This document shows positions 1 through 7,944 of a stretch of DNA of 14,689 nucleotides, one piece after another. Every line of letters starts with the position of its first letter. Position 1 is the stretch's first letter. Source of the DNA: Lachnospiraceae bacterium UBA3692. GTDB taxonomy: Bacteria > Bacillota > Clostridia > Lachnospirales > Lachnospiraceae. Below the pieces are notes generated by a model, which did no database searches, was not told the DNA's origin, and saw only the letters and a list, made by a program, of their open reading frames with translations. The DNA lies in the NCBI GenBank assembly GCA_002372815.1, contig DFIR01000063.1, forward strand, positions 34,163 to 48,851, in the 5' to 3' direction. Position numbers and translations under genes: made by a program.

Positions 1-1
1 C

Positions 2-508
2 GAGCAGGAGGGCACCTACCCGCTGTCCGAGGCGCAGACCGACCGCTTCATGATCAAGGAGAAGATCAGCTACCCCTCGCCCGAGGAGGAGATGGAGATC
101 CTGAACAGGATCGAGAGCGGTGCTTTTGCCAGGCAGCCCGCGGTCCTGAAGATCACGGACATCGACCGCGTGCAGGAGATCGTCCAGAAGGTCTATGCCG
201 ACAAAGCCATCAAGAAATACATCGCCCAGATCGTCGATGTCACCCGGCACGCTGACGACGTGCTTCCTGAAAACATGCGCGGCTACGTCCGCATCGGCGC
301 CAGCCCCCGCGCGACGATCGCCTTCCTCAGCATCGCGAAGGCTGTCGCCCTCATGCAGGGCCGCACCTACGTCATCCCGGATGACGTCAAGCGCATGCGC
401 CACCAGGTCCTGCGCCACCGCGTCAACCTCTCCTACGCCGCCGTCGCCGACGGCCTCGCCCCGGAGACGGTCATCGACCAGCTGGTGGGGAGCGTGAGGA
501 CACCGTGA
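2..508 (+). CDS. MoxR-family AAA+ ATPase, C-terminal part (5' truncated by window edge)
   Basis: The reading frame is open from base 2, so the gene begins upstream of the window. Its first visible residues, EQEGTYPLSEAQTDRFM, match the conserved MoxR segment after Walker B/sensor 1, where the family reads NP(I/T)EQEGTYPLPEAQLDRF. An internal ATG at 50 is therefore not the start. The rest is the C-terminal lid domain, including the ASPRA segment near position 300 (family: GASPRA) and a helix on nucleotide-bound sensor 2. MoxR ATPases are soluble AAA+ chaperone-like motors that work with VWA-domain partners. The DUF58 gene follows after 19 bases and two VWA genes lie further down, the classic order. 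Walker A and B are outside the window, so catalytic integrity cannot be judged. Confidence 0.93.
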   Translation, partial: EQEGTYPLSEAQTDRFMIKEKISYPSPEEEMEILNRIESGAFARQPAVLKITDIDRVQEIVQKVYADKAIKKYIAQIVDVTRHADDVLPENMRGYVRIGASPRATIAFLSIAKAVALMQGRTYVIPDDVKRMRHQVLRHRVNLSYAAVADGLAPETVIDQLVGSVRTP

Positions 509-527
509 GGAAAGCCGGGAGCAACAC

Positions 528-1646
528 ATGAACTACGACTATCTGGATAAGATCCGCGCAGCGATCTCGCTCTACACGAGGCGGCGGACGTCCAATATTC
601 TGGAGGGCTCATTCCGGTCGGTCTACAGGGGCCGGAGCCTGGAATTTGATGATCTGAAGGAGTACGTGCCCGGCGACGATGTGCATGACATCGACTGGAA
701 GTCCTCATCGAGAACGGGCAAAACGCTGATCCGCCGCTACATGGCGGAGCGTCGGCACAACGTGCTCTTCATTCCCGACAGCGGGAGGGGGATGCTCGGC
801 CATATGCCCTCCGGGGACGTGAAATGGGAGACGGCGCTGATGGCGGCCGGCATGATCGCGTACCTGATGGAAGGGCAGGGGGCGGACTTCGCCTTCCTGT
901 ACGGCAGTGCGCGCGGGATGGAATTCAGCGGCTTCCGTACCGGCAAGACGCACCTCGAGACCCTCCTGCACGGCTACAGAAATATCATGCAGGCCTACCG
1001 GCAGGACCAGCCGCCCTACACGGACCTGGGCAAGGTGATGGACCGGGCCGCGGAGCTGGATCTGCGCAAGAAGATCCTGGTCATCCTGACCGACCGCGCA
1101 GGCCTCGGCCACATGGACGAGCACCGGCTGCGCAGGCTGACGGTCAACAACGACCTGCTCGTGCTCTGCATGGAAGACGTGATGCTGACGGGAGGCTTCG
1201 ACGGGGAGCAGCAGGGAACAAGCTTCGCGGCGTGGAAAAAGAAGCCTGTCACAGCGGCGAAAGCCGCGGGAGGAGCAGCAGCGACTGGCGCAGCAACAGC
1301 AGGAGCAGCAACAGCAGGCGCCGGCACTGCGACCGCAGCCGGCACTGCCGCCGGCCCAGCCCCCGCAGGCCTGCACTCTGTCCTCACCGCCCTCCGCAGC
1401 TTCCGCGAGCGGATGCTGGCGGGGCAGACATTCGATCTGGATGCGGACCGGTATGAGGATGCCTTCGTGCTGGCCGGGAAGGATCTGCAGGCGGCGGAGC
1501 GGAGAGAGCGGGAGAAGACGCTCGCGGAGGCGCGCGCGAGGCTGCGGCGGAGCCGCGGGGCGATGGCCGTCGTGGAGCGGGAGAGTGAGATCCTGGAGCG
1601 AACGCTGGATCTGTTCGAGAGGTATCGGCATGAAAGTTACGGTTGA
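528..1646 (+). CDS. DUF58 domain protein with low-complexity Ala/Gly/Thr insert
   Basis: The start at 528 has GGGAG (517-521) six bases upstream. The DUF58 signature is clear at residues 40-57: FDDLKEYVPGDDVHDIDW. A VWA-like strand follows, but the metal-site motif is degenerate: PDSGRGM at 83-89, with Gly where DxSxS expects Ser. DUF58 proteins regularly follow moxR and are thought to be VWA-fold partners of the ATPase; their biochemical role is not settled. Residues about 241-281 are almost only Ala, Gly, Thr and Pro and interrupt the C-terminal half. The codons there often end in A (gca, aca, gga), unlike the rest of the gene, while the +1 frame reads as a Gln/Glu-rich linker with G-ending codons. 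A pair of compensating indels is therefore suspected. The gene overlaps the next one by 17 bases. Confidence 0.9.
   Translation: MNYDYLDKIRAAISLYTRRRTSNILEGSFRSVYRGRSLEFDDLKEYVPGDDVHDIDWKSSSRTGKTLIRRYMAERRHNVLFIPDSGRGMLGHMPSGDVKWETALMAAGMIAYLMEGQGADFAFLYGSARGMEFSGFRTGKTHLETLLHGYRNIMQAYRQDQPPYTDLGKVMDRAAELDLRKKILVILTDRAGLGHMDEHRLRRLTVNNDLLVLCMEDVMLTGGFDGEQQGTSFAAWKKKPVTAAKAAGGAAATGAATAGAATAGAGTATAAGTAAGPAPAGLHSVLTALRSFRERMLAGQTFDLDADRYEDAFVLAGKDLQAAERREREKTLAEARARLRRSRGAMAVVERESEILERTLDLFERYRHESYG
1291..1320 (+). repeat. Two 15-bp direct repeats (CAG/CAA-rich) inside the DUF58 gene
   Basis: CAGCAACAGCAGG occurs at 1291-1303 and again at 1306-1318, with a period of 15. In the annotated frame it encodes A/T/G. 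In the +1 frame it encodes QQQQEQQQQ, using both Gln codons. Confidence 0.8.
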
Positions 1647-2097
1647 GCTGCAGCCGCCCATGCTCTATATGACGAGATGGACGGTGATCGCGCTGGTCTG
1701 CGCGGTGGCGGCGGCGCTGATGATCGCACTGCTCGTGCGCAGCATCCGCAGGGAACCGAAGAAGGCGCGCGAGGTCGTGAAGGACGCGGCCTGGCGGGAG
1801 AAGCAGCGGCGGACCTACGCCGCGCAGCTGGACGCCGTGGACCGGAAGCTGCAGAGCGGGGGAATCTCGGAGCGCGAGGCCTTCCAGGAGATGAGCGGGA
1901 TCCTGCGGATGTTCGTGTTTGAGATGACCGGGATCCATGTGCACGAGTTCACGCTCACGGAGATCCGGAAAGTGGGCATCCCCGCGCTGACGGGTCTCGT
2001 CAGCAGTTACTACAAACCGGAATTCGCACCGAGGTCGCGGGCCAACGCGCAGGCGGCGCTCGCGAAGACGAAGGAAGTCATTCTGTCATGGTCCTGA
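1630..2097 (+). CDS. Small single-pass membrane protein of the Bat/MoxR operon (DUF4381-like position)
   Basis: The start at 1630 has GAGAGG (1617-1622) seven bases upstream and overlaps the end of the DUF58 gene, which suggests translational coupling. The frame stays open upstream, but an earlier start would lie deep inside DUF58 without a ribosome binding site. The product has 155 residues: a short N-terminal tail, one hydrophobic segment at about 17-36, a basic stretch (RSIRREPKK), then a soluble helical domain of about 110 residues. I do not recognise a catalytic motif. Bat operons often carry a small membrane protein between the DUF58 and VWA genes (DUF4381 in many genomes), and the size and topology fit. 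The family assignment rests on context rather than sequence. Confidence 0.82.
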   Translation: MKVTVELQPPMLYMTRWTVIALVCAVAAALMIALLVRSIRREPKKAREVVKDAAWREKQRRTYAAQLDAVDRKLQSGGISEREAFQEMSGILRMFVFEMTGIHVHEFTLTEIRKVGIPALTGLVSSYYKPEFAPRSRANAQAALAKTKEVILSWS

Positions 2098-3200
2098 AAC
2101 ATCCGATCTGGCTGCTTGTCGGGCTGCCGCTGCTGGCCATCCTCACGGCCGCAGCACACCTGATCAGGCGCAAAAAAGGCGACGCCTACCTCGGCGGCAG
2201 ACTGGCCGCCGGCACGGAGGCCGTCCGCAATCTGCCGGAGTACGTCCGCCGGCGCACGACGTACCGCATCCTGGCGGTCGTCATGGAAGTGAGCCTGCTG
2301 TGCGCGGCTGTGTGCACGCTGATCCTGCTCGCCCGCCCCTACAAGACCGAGACGGTCGTGAGCGGGGTGAAGAAGCGGGATATTTTCCTCTGCCTGGACG
2401 TCTCCTATTCGATCTATGAACTGAATTACGAGCTGGTGGACAGCCTCGAGGAAGTGGTCGCGGGCCTCGAAGGGGACCGCTTCGGCATCTCGATCTTCAA
2501 CACGTCGACGGTGCTCTACGTGCCGATGACGGACGACTACGACTTCGTCATCTCCAGGCTGGAGTCGCTGAAGGAATATTTCCGCCTGCAGGGCGAATAT
2601 ATGCAGGATTTCGGGGACTACACCTACCTCTACGAGATCCCCGATGAGAAAATGGACCGCTACTACGAGCTCCAGGAGATCCTGGGCGACACGGAGGCGG
2701 GGACGCTCATCGAGAACTACCGCCGCGGGAGCTCGCTGATCGGCGAGGGGCTGGCGGCGTGCCTGTACAGTTTTCCCGGATTGGATGATGCTGCGGACCG
2801 GACGCGGTGCGTGATCATGGCGACCGACAACAGCGAGCAGGCGCTGACGAAGCCGCTGCTGGAGCTGGAGGAGGCGTGCGCATTATGTGCGAAGAATGAC
2901 GTGACGGTGTACGGGGTCTTTCCGGAGAGTACGAAGTTCGATTCGACGAATGAGGGCGACGACTACGACGCCTGCCTGAGAGACTTCAAGAGAAATGTGG
3001 AGCGGACCGGCGGATACTTCTATCTGGCCGGGCAGGAGACGTCCGTGAGCGATATCGTCGCCGGGATCCAGGAGCGGGAAGCGCTGGCGGTGGCGGAGAT
3101 CACGGTGACCCGGGAGACCGACCAGCCGGCGGTGCCGTACATTCTGCTGGTCGTCTTTCTGGCAGCGGCGGGGATCACGCGCGTGATCCTGCGCAGGTAG
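2088..3200 (+). CDS. Membrane-anchored VWA domain protein (BatA/BatB-like)
   Basis: The ATG at 2088 lies within the end of the preceding gene (10-base overlap). The 370-residue product has two N-terminal membrane segments (about 7-27 and 60-83), a large VWA domain, and a C-terminal membrane segment (about 348-367). This is the usual BatA/BatB topology. The metal-ion-dependent adhesion site begins at D104 in LCLDVSYSI, an intact DxSxS. The later strand IMATDNS supplies a probable acidic metal ligand. An unusually Tyr/Asp-rich loop (residues about 165-205) sits inside the VWA domain. BatA/BatB proteins are thought to assemble at the membrane with MoxR and TPR partners; aerotolerance and envelope-stress roles are proposed in other bacteria. 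Which of the two VWA genes corresponds to BatA cannot be settled here. Confidence 0.9.
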   Translation: MVLKHPIWLLVGLPLLAILTAAAHLIRRKKGDAYLGGRLAAGTEAVRNLPEYVRRRTTYRILAVVMEVSLLCAAVCTLILLARPYKTETVVSGVKKRDIFLCLDVSYSIYELNYELVDSLEEVVAGLEGDRFGISIFNTSTVLYVPMTDDYDFVISRLESLKEYFRLQGEYMQDFGDYTYLYEIPDEKMDRYYELQEILGDTEAGTLIENYRRGSSLIGEGLAACLYSFPGLDDAADRTRCVIMATDNSEQALTKPLLELEEACALCAKNDVTVYGVFPESTKFDSTNEGDDYDACLRDFKRNVERTGGYFYLAGQETSVSDIVAGIQEREALAVAEITVTRETDQPAVPYILLVVFLAAAGITRVILRR

Positions 3201-3217
3201 AAGGGAGGGGCGTGAGT

Positions 3218-4177
3218 ATGCACTACGAACCGATCCTCCCGCCTGTCATCCTGCTGCCGGTGCTGGCGGTGTGCCTCATTTTCTTCTGGGTGCGGGCCAT
3301 CAGGCGGATGCGGGATCCCATAGGGACCGTGCTGTCCTGCGCGCGCGTGCTCGCGGTCGTGCTGCTCGCGGGGATCATCGGGATGCGCCCGATGCGCGAG
3401 AAGAGCGAGATGGAAGTGGAGACCAAGAACCTGGACGTGCTCTTCGTCGTCGACGACACGATCAGCATGTACGCCCAGGACTACGACGGGAGAAAGACGC
3501 GGATGTCCGGCGTCCGCAGCGACTGCCGGTTCATCATGGACCAGCTGCAGGGGGCGAACTTCGGCCTCATCCGCTACGACAACACGGCCAGGATCCTGGC
3601 GCCGTTCACGCAGGACCGCGACAACGTGCAGGACGCGCTGGACACGATCTCGATCCCGGATACCTACTACGCGAAGGGCAGCAACCTGCAGACGCCCTAC
3701 ACGGCGATGGAGGAGCTGCTGATCTCCTCCTCGAAGAAGGAGGACCGGCAGACGATCGTCTTCTTCTTCTCGGACGGGGAGGAGACGGACGAGGACGCGA
3801 CGTTCAACTTCAAGGAGCTGGCCCAGTACATCGACAACGGCGCGGTGCTCGGCTACGGGACCGAGACCGGCGGCAAAATGAAGGACGGCTACGGGTCGAC
3901 AGTCTACGACTACGAGACCTACCAGGACGCCGTCTCCCGGATCGACGAGGCGAACCTGCGGCTCCTGGCGGACGACCTGGAGATCGACTACATCCACATG
4001 GAAAGCATGAACAACGTGCGCTACCTCACGGACGCGATCCGCACCGGTGCGGCGCCGTCCCACGACAGCAAGCGGGCGGTCGTCTATGAGGACTTGTATT
4101 ACTACTATGCCCTTCCGCTGGGGCTGCTGCTCATGGCGGAGGCGGTCCTGACGGCGCGCCGGACAGGCAGGATGTGA
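3218..4177 (+). CDS. Second membrane-anchored VWA domain protein (BatA/BatB-like)
   Basis: The ribosome binding site GGGAGGGG (3203-3210) lies 7-9 bases before ATG 3218 but only about 3 before GTG 3212, so the ATG is preferred (319 residues). Two hydrophobic segments (about 7-25 and 42-57) precede the VWA domain, and a C-terminal segment (about 290-307) closes the protein. The metal site reads VVDDTISM, D79-x-T81-x-S83, a conservative Ser-to-Thr variant. A second acidic motif, FFFSDGEETDED, matches the later VWA metal ligand region. It lies 17 bases after the first VWA gene and 12 bases before the TPR gene, so co-transcription is near certain. A heterodimer with the first VWA protein is plausible by analogy to BatA-BatB; that is inference. 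Confidence 0.9.
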   Translation: MHYEPILPPVILLPVLAVCLIFFWVRAIRRMRDPIGTVLSCARVLAVVLLAGIIGMRPMREKSEMEVETKNLDVLFVVDDTISMYAQDYDGRKTRMSGVRSDCRFIMDQLQGANFGLIRYDNTARILAPFTQDRDNVQDALDTISIPDTYYAKGSNLQTPYTAMEELLISSSKKEDRQTIVFFFSDGEETDEDATFNFKELAQYIDNGAVLGYGTETGGKMKDGYGSTVYDYETYQDAVSRIDEANLRLLADDLEIDYIHMESMNNVRYLTDAIRTGAAPSHDSKRAVVYEDLYYYYALPLGLLLMAEAVLTARRTGRM

Positions 4178-4189
4178 ACGAGGAGATCG

Positions 4190-4954
4190 ATGGAACCTAG
4201 AGAACAGAACCGAAAAGGGATCATTCGGATCCTCCTGGCGGCAGGGGGCGTGACGGCTGCGCTCTTCGCGATCTTTCTCGGCGTGCGCATCGCGATGAAT
4301 GCTGCTTTTGCCGGGGCATTGGAGCAAGGGACGCCGGAACCGTCCGCGGAAGAGGGCCTGCTGATCCTGAACGCGCCGGAAGGCTACGTCCCCCACTACA
4401 ATATGGGCAACGCCTACTACAAGCGGGAGCAGTACGACGAGGCGATCGACCAGTACCAGCGCGCGCTGCAGTACCACCCCGCGGACGGGCGCGAGTGCGA
4501 CATCCGCGTCAACCTGGCGCTCGCGATGCTCCACAAGATCGACTTCGACGACCTGGGCACCGACAAGAAGATCGACAAGGCGATCCAGCAGCTCCGTGCC
4601 GCCCGCCTCGTGCTGACGGAGGAGGGCTGCGCCGCGGACGAAGGCCCGGACGGCCACGACCCCGAGGCCCAGAAGCTCCGCGAGGAGATCGACCGGATGA
4701 TCGAGGAGCTCCAGCAGCAGAAGGAGAACCAGGATTCCGAGGACCAGGAGCAGGAGGAGCAGCAGCAGCAACAGCAACAGCAGCAGGATCAGAAGGACAA
4801 GCAGAAATCGGCCCGCGAGCGCGAGATCGAAGAGAAGATGAAGCGGCAGAAACAGCAGTCCATGCAGGAACAGGAAGAAGCCCAGAAGCAGAAAGAATAC
4901 CGCGAACGCGAGGACGACGGCGGCTACGGAAACTACGAGGGCAAGAACTGGTAA
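4190..4954 (+). CDS. TPR-containing membrane protein with poly-Gln tail (BatC-like)
   Basis: The start at 4190 has AGGAG (4181-4185) four bases upstream. The product has 254 residues: one N-terminal membrane segment (about 11-33), a TPR unit at about 66-98 (YVPHYNMGNAYYKREQYDEA and following), a further helical pair, then a highly charged Gln/Glu/Lys coiled-coil-like tail from about 160. The tail includes nine consecutive Gln at 4760-4786 and ends in a Gly/Tyr-rich tip (GGYGNYEGKNW). BatC proteins of Bat operons pair a TPR domain with the two VWA proteins, and this gene closes the operon as expected. The hairpin-rich element directly downstream may end or process the transcript, but it has no T-tract. 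Assignment as BatC-like rests on TPR, topology and context. Confidence 0.87.
   Translation: MEPREQNRKGIIRILLAAGGVTAALFAIFLGVRIAMNAAFAGALEQGTPEPSAEEGLLILNAPEGYVPHYNMGNAYYKREQYDEAIDQYQRALQYHPADGRECDIRVNLALAMLHKIDFDDLGTDKKIDKAIQQLRAARLVLTEEGCAADEGPDGHDPEAQKLREEIDRMIEELQQQKENQDSEDQEQEEQQQQQQQQQDQKDKQKSAREREIEEKMKRQKQQSMQEQEEAQKQKEYREREDDGGYGNYEGKNW
4760..4786 (+). repeat. CAG/CAA run encoding nine glutamines
   Basis: Nine consecutive Gln codons, mostly CAG with two CAA, lie within the BatC-like tail. The mixture of synonymous codons suggests the Gln run is held at the protein level rather than being a fresh slippage product. Confidence 0.85.
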
Positions 4955-4960
4955 TAAAAT

Positions 4961-5107
4961 CAGCACCCAGGCACGCGCCGGGTGGCTGCAGACATGTATT
5001 TATACATGGCTGCGGCCAGACGGTGCGTGCCTGGGCGGACAAGGCGCGAAGCGCCTCTGTCCGCCCACAGTCTCAGAATTCCGCAGGAATTCTGAGACTG
5101 GGTGCTG
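4961..5107 (+). other. Multi-hairpin element (three arms plus competing closing stem); possible structured leader RNA or palindromic intergenic repeat
   Basis: Three hairpins lie end to end. Arm 1 (4966-5035) pairs CCCAGGCACGC with GCGTGCCTGGG and continues through TGGCTGCAG and CATGTA to a TTTA loop. Arm 2 (5033-5066) pairs GGGCGGACA with TGTCCGCCC and GGCGC with GCGCC around GAA. Arm 3 (5068-5100) is a perfect 15-bp stem with loop GCA. In addition, CAGCACCCAG (4961-4970) is exactly complementary to CTGGGTGCTG (5098-5107). This would close the three arms into a multi-branch junction, at the cost of the outer pairs of arms 1 and 3. No T-tract follows, so it is not a standard terminator. It ends 41 bases before the oxidoreductase start and fills most of the 194-base gap. 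Whether it acts as RNA or is a repeated DNA element cannot be told from one copy. Confidence 0.75.
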
Positions 5108-5148
5108 CTTCGGAAGCTGACAATCGAAATCTACAGGAGGGGAGCAAC

Positions 5149-7932
5149 ATGAAACCGCACAAGAACCGCATGGTCAACGAGAGAGACTTCGTCCAGGACC
5201 CGAACTATCAGGCGCCGGACAAGGAGAAGGAGAAGCTGATCCTGAAGCTGGGCACCATGATCACCGACCGCTATCTCGTCAAGTACAGCGGCACGATGGG
5301 CACGGACGACCCCGAGTACTGGGCCCTTGACGAGGTGCTGACGAAGGAGGAGGCACGTTTTCTCCTGAATTTCAAGAAGACGAGGAAGCCGTACGACATC
5401 CCGCAGCTCGCGAAGATGAACAACATGACCATCGAGGAGACGCAGAAGATGGTCGACCATCTCTGCTGGGTGGGCGTGCTCGAGATGAACCGCGAGAACG
5501 CGGACCGGCATAAACAGTACAACGTGCCGATCTTCGTCCCCGGCAGCGCCGAGTTCATGATGATGAACGACGAGCTGACGGCGCAGCATCCGAACCTTGC
5601 CACGTTCTTCAACCTGATGACCCAGATGCCGCTCGAGGATGTGACCCCGATGCTGCCTCCGGGCGGCGGCGGTGTCGGCATGCACGTCATCCCGGTGGAG
5701 AAGGCGATCGAGCACGAGAACCAGTCCGTCAGCGTGGAGCACATCTCCCACTGGCTGAACAAATATGACAAGTACAGCGTCGGCCAGTGCACCTGCCGCA
5801 AGCAGCAGCAGATGCGCGGCGAGGGTTCGGGCCAGATCAACGGCGAGTTCTGCATCGGCATCGGCGACATGGCCGAGTACTGCGTGGACCGCGGCATGGG
5901 CCGGTACCTGTCCTACGACGAGGTGCTGGAGGTCCTGGAGCGCGCGGAGCGCCACGGCTTCGTCCACCAGATCACGAACATCGACGGTGAGGACAAGATC
6001 GTCGCGATCTGCAACTGCGCCGCCGGCGTCTGCAACGCCCTGCGCACGTCCCAGCTCTACAACACGCCCAACCTGTCCCGCAGCGCCTATCGCGCGCATG
6101 TCGAGACGGAGAAATGTGTCGCCTGCGGCAAGTGCGTGGAAGTATGTCCTGTCGGCGCCGCCAAGCTCGGCCAGAAGCTCTGTTCGAAGAAGGGCATCGA
6201 GTACCCTGTCTCCGAGCTTCCGGATGCGGAGTCCTGGAACGCCGACAAGTGGAACATCCACTACCGCGAGGACGCGAAGATCAACTGCTACGACAGCGGC
6301 ACGGCGCCCTGCAAGACCGCATGTCCCGCCCATCTGGCGGTGCAGGGCTATGTGAAGATGGCCGCCGACGGCCGCTACATGGACGCCCTGAAGCTGATCA
6401 AGCAGGACAACCCCTTCCCGGCTGTCTGCGGCGCGGTCTGCAACCGCCGCTGCGAGGACGTCTGCACGCGCGGCGACGTCGACCAGCCCATCGCGATCGA
6501 TGAGATCAAGAAATTCATCGCGGCCCAGGAGCTGAAGGCGGAGAACCGCTTCATCCCGATCTGCGAGAAAGACGACGGCGGCATGTGGGGCCCCGACTAC
6601 AAGATGGCCGTCATCGGCGCCGGCCCGGCCGGTATGACCTGCGCATATTACCTGCGCAAGCACGGCTACGACGTCACGGTCTTTGAGAAGGAGAGCCGTC
6701 CCGGCGGCATGCTCCTCAACGGCATCCCGTCCTTCCGTCTGGAGAAGGACGTCCTCGAAGCCGAGATCGACGTCCTCCGCACCATGGGCGTGGAATTCCG
6801 CTGCGGCGTGGAGATCGGCAAGGATCTCACCATCCGGCAGCTGCGCGACCAGGGCTACAAGGCCTTCTGCGTCGCCATCGGCCTGCAGGGCGGCCGCAAG
6901 ACCGGCGTCCCGGGCGAGGATGCGCCCGGCGTCGAGTCCGGCGTCTCCTTCCTGAAGCGCGTGAACCAGGACCACACGATCCGCCTGGACGGCGACGTGG
7001 TCGTGGTCGGCGGCGGCAACGTCGCCATCGATGTGGCCCGCACGGCGGCCCGCACGACCGGCGGCAAGGTCACCATGCTCTGTCTTGAGAGCGCGGCCGA
7101 GATGCCCGCAGCGGCCGACGAAGTCGAGGAAGCCCGCGAAGAAGGCATCACGATCATGAACGGCTGGGGCCCGAAGGAAGTGCTGTCCGAAGACGGGAAG
7201 GTCACCGGCATCGTCTTCAAGCGCTGCACGCGTGTGTTTGATGAGGCGCATCGTTTTGCCCCGGAATATGATGAGAATGACACCATCACGCTGGAGTGCG
7301 GGACAGTCCTGCAGGCGATCGGCCAGTCCGCCGAGTGGGGCGGCCTGCTGGAAGGCACGGCGGTCGAGACGCGCCGCGGCGCCACCGCCATCTACGACCC
7401 GGTCACCTTTGAGACCGGCGAGAAGGACATCTTCGTCTGCGGCGATATTGCCGGAGGTGCACGCTTCGCCATCGATGCGATCGCGGAAGGCCGCAAAGCA
7501 GCCGAATCCATGCACCGCAGCGTCCATCCCGGACAGTCCCAGACCATCGCCCGCGACCTGCGCGAGTTCATCCAGCTCGACAAGGAGGACGCGGTCCTCG
7601 AGGGCTTCGACAGCGCGAAGCGCCAGGTGCCCGGCCGCAAGGCCGTGAAACCGGTCACCACGTTCGAGGATGTCCGGCTGGCCCTCACCGAGGAGCAGGT
7701 CCATGCGGAAGCTTCCCGCTGCCTGTCCTGCGGCGCGACCCACGTCGACCTCAACCGCTGCATCGGCTGCGGCCTCTGCACGACCCGCTGCGAATTCGAC
7801 GCCATCCACCTGCAGCGCGACCTGCCGGAGAACTCCACCATGGTCTCCTGCGACGACAAGCTGCCGAAGGTGGCCATGTACGCCGCGAAGCGCGGTTTCC
7901 GGATCCTGAAGAACAAGGTCGCGAAGAAATAA
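5149..7932 (+). CDS. FAD-dependent pyridine-nucleotide oxidoreductase (GltD-like) with multiple 4Fe-4S sites
   Basis: The start at 5149 has AGGAGG (5135-5140) eight bases upstream; the open frame further upstream runs through the hairpin element and is not coding. The product has 927 residues. Residues about 60-130 look like a winged-helix segment. Cys-rich motifs follow (C214, C216, C235, C245, then C288/C290/C295), then a ferredoxin motif C323-x2-C326-x2-C329-x3-C333-P. A GltD-like N-terminal Fe-S region has C388, C392, C427, C431, C435 and C439. An FAD site GAGPAG begins at 490 and a second Rossmann site GGGN at 621. The C-terminus has CLSCG (858-862) and CIGCGLCTTRC (871-881). By family it is a cytoplasmic electron-transfer enzyme moving electrons between NAD(P)H and ferredoxin-type carriers; the exact partner is unknown. 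hypA follows after 12 bases. Confidence 0.93.
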   Translation: MKPHKNRMVNERDFVQDPNYQAPDKEKEKLILKLGTMITDRYLVKYSGTMGTDDPEYWALDEVLTKEEARFLLNFKKTRKPYDIPQLAKMNNMTIEETQKMVDHLCWVGVLEMNRENADRHKQYNVPIFVPGSAEFMMMNDELTAQHPNLATFFNLMTQMPLEDVTPMLPPGGGGVGMHVIPVEKAIEHENQSVSVEHISHWLNKYDKYSVGQCTCRKQQQMRGEGSGQINGEFCIGIGDMAEYCVDRGMGRYLSYDEVLEVLERAERHGFVHQITNIDGEDKIVAICNCAAGVCNALRTSQLYNTPNLSRSAYRAHVETEKCVACGKCVEVCPVGAAKLGQKLCSKKGIEYPVSELPDAESWNADKWNIHYREDAKINCYDSGTAPCKTACPAHLAVQGYVKMAADGRYMDALKLIKQDNPFPAVCGAVCNRRCEDVCTRGDVDQPIAIDEIKKFIAAQELKAENRFIPICEKDDGGMWGPDYKMAVIGAGPAGMTCAYYLRKHGYDVTVFEKESRPGGMLLNGIPSFRLEKDVLEAEIDVLRTMGVEFRCGVEIGKDLTIRQLRDQGYKAFCVAIGLQGGRKTGVPGEDAPGVESGVSFLKRVNQDHTIRLDGDVVVVGGGNVAIDVARTAARTTGGKVTMLCLESAAEMPAAADEVEEAREEGITIMNGWGPKEVLSEDGKVTGIVFKRCTRVFDEAHRFAPEYDENDTITLECGTVLQAIGQSAEWGGLLEGTAVETRRGATAIYDPVTFETGEKDIFVCGDIAGGARFAIDAIAEGRKAAESMHRSVHPGQSQTIARDLREFIQLDKEDAVLEGFDSAKRQVPGRKAVKPVTTFEDVRLALTEEQVHAEASRCLSCGATHVDLNRCIGCGLCTTRCEFDAIHLQRDLPENSTMVSCDDKLPKVAMYAAKRGFRILKNKVAKK

Positions 7933-7944
7933 GAGTAAGAATCC

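Noticed and set aside
3020..4966. Minus-strand open frame of 648 codons with Leu-rich stretches
   Set aside because: The poly-Leu is the reverse complement of the CAG-rich poly-Gln region. Two convincing VWA/TPR genes occupy the other strand.
4495..5148. Upstream extension of the oxidoreductase reading frame
   Set aside because: It runs through the TPR gene out of frame and through the hairpin element. AGGAGG and the family-like N-terminus place the start at 5149.
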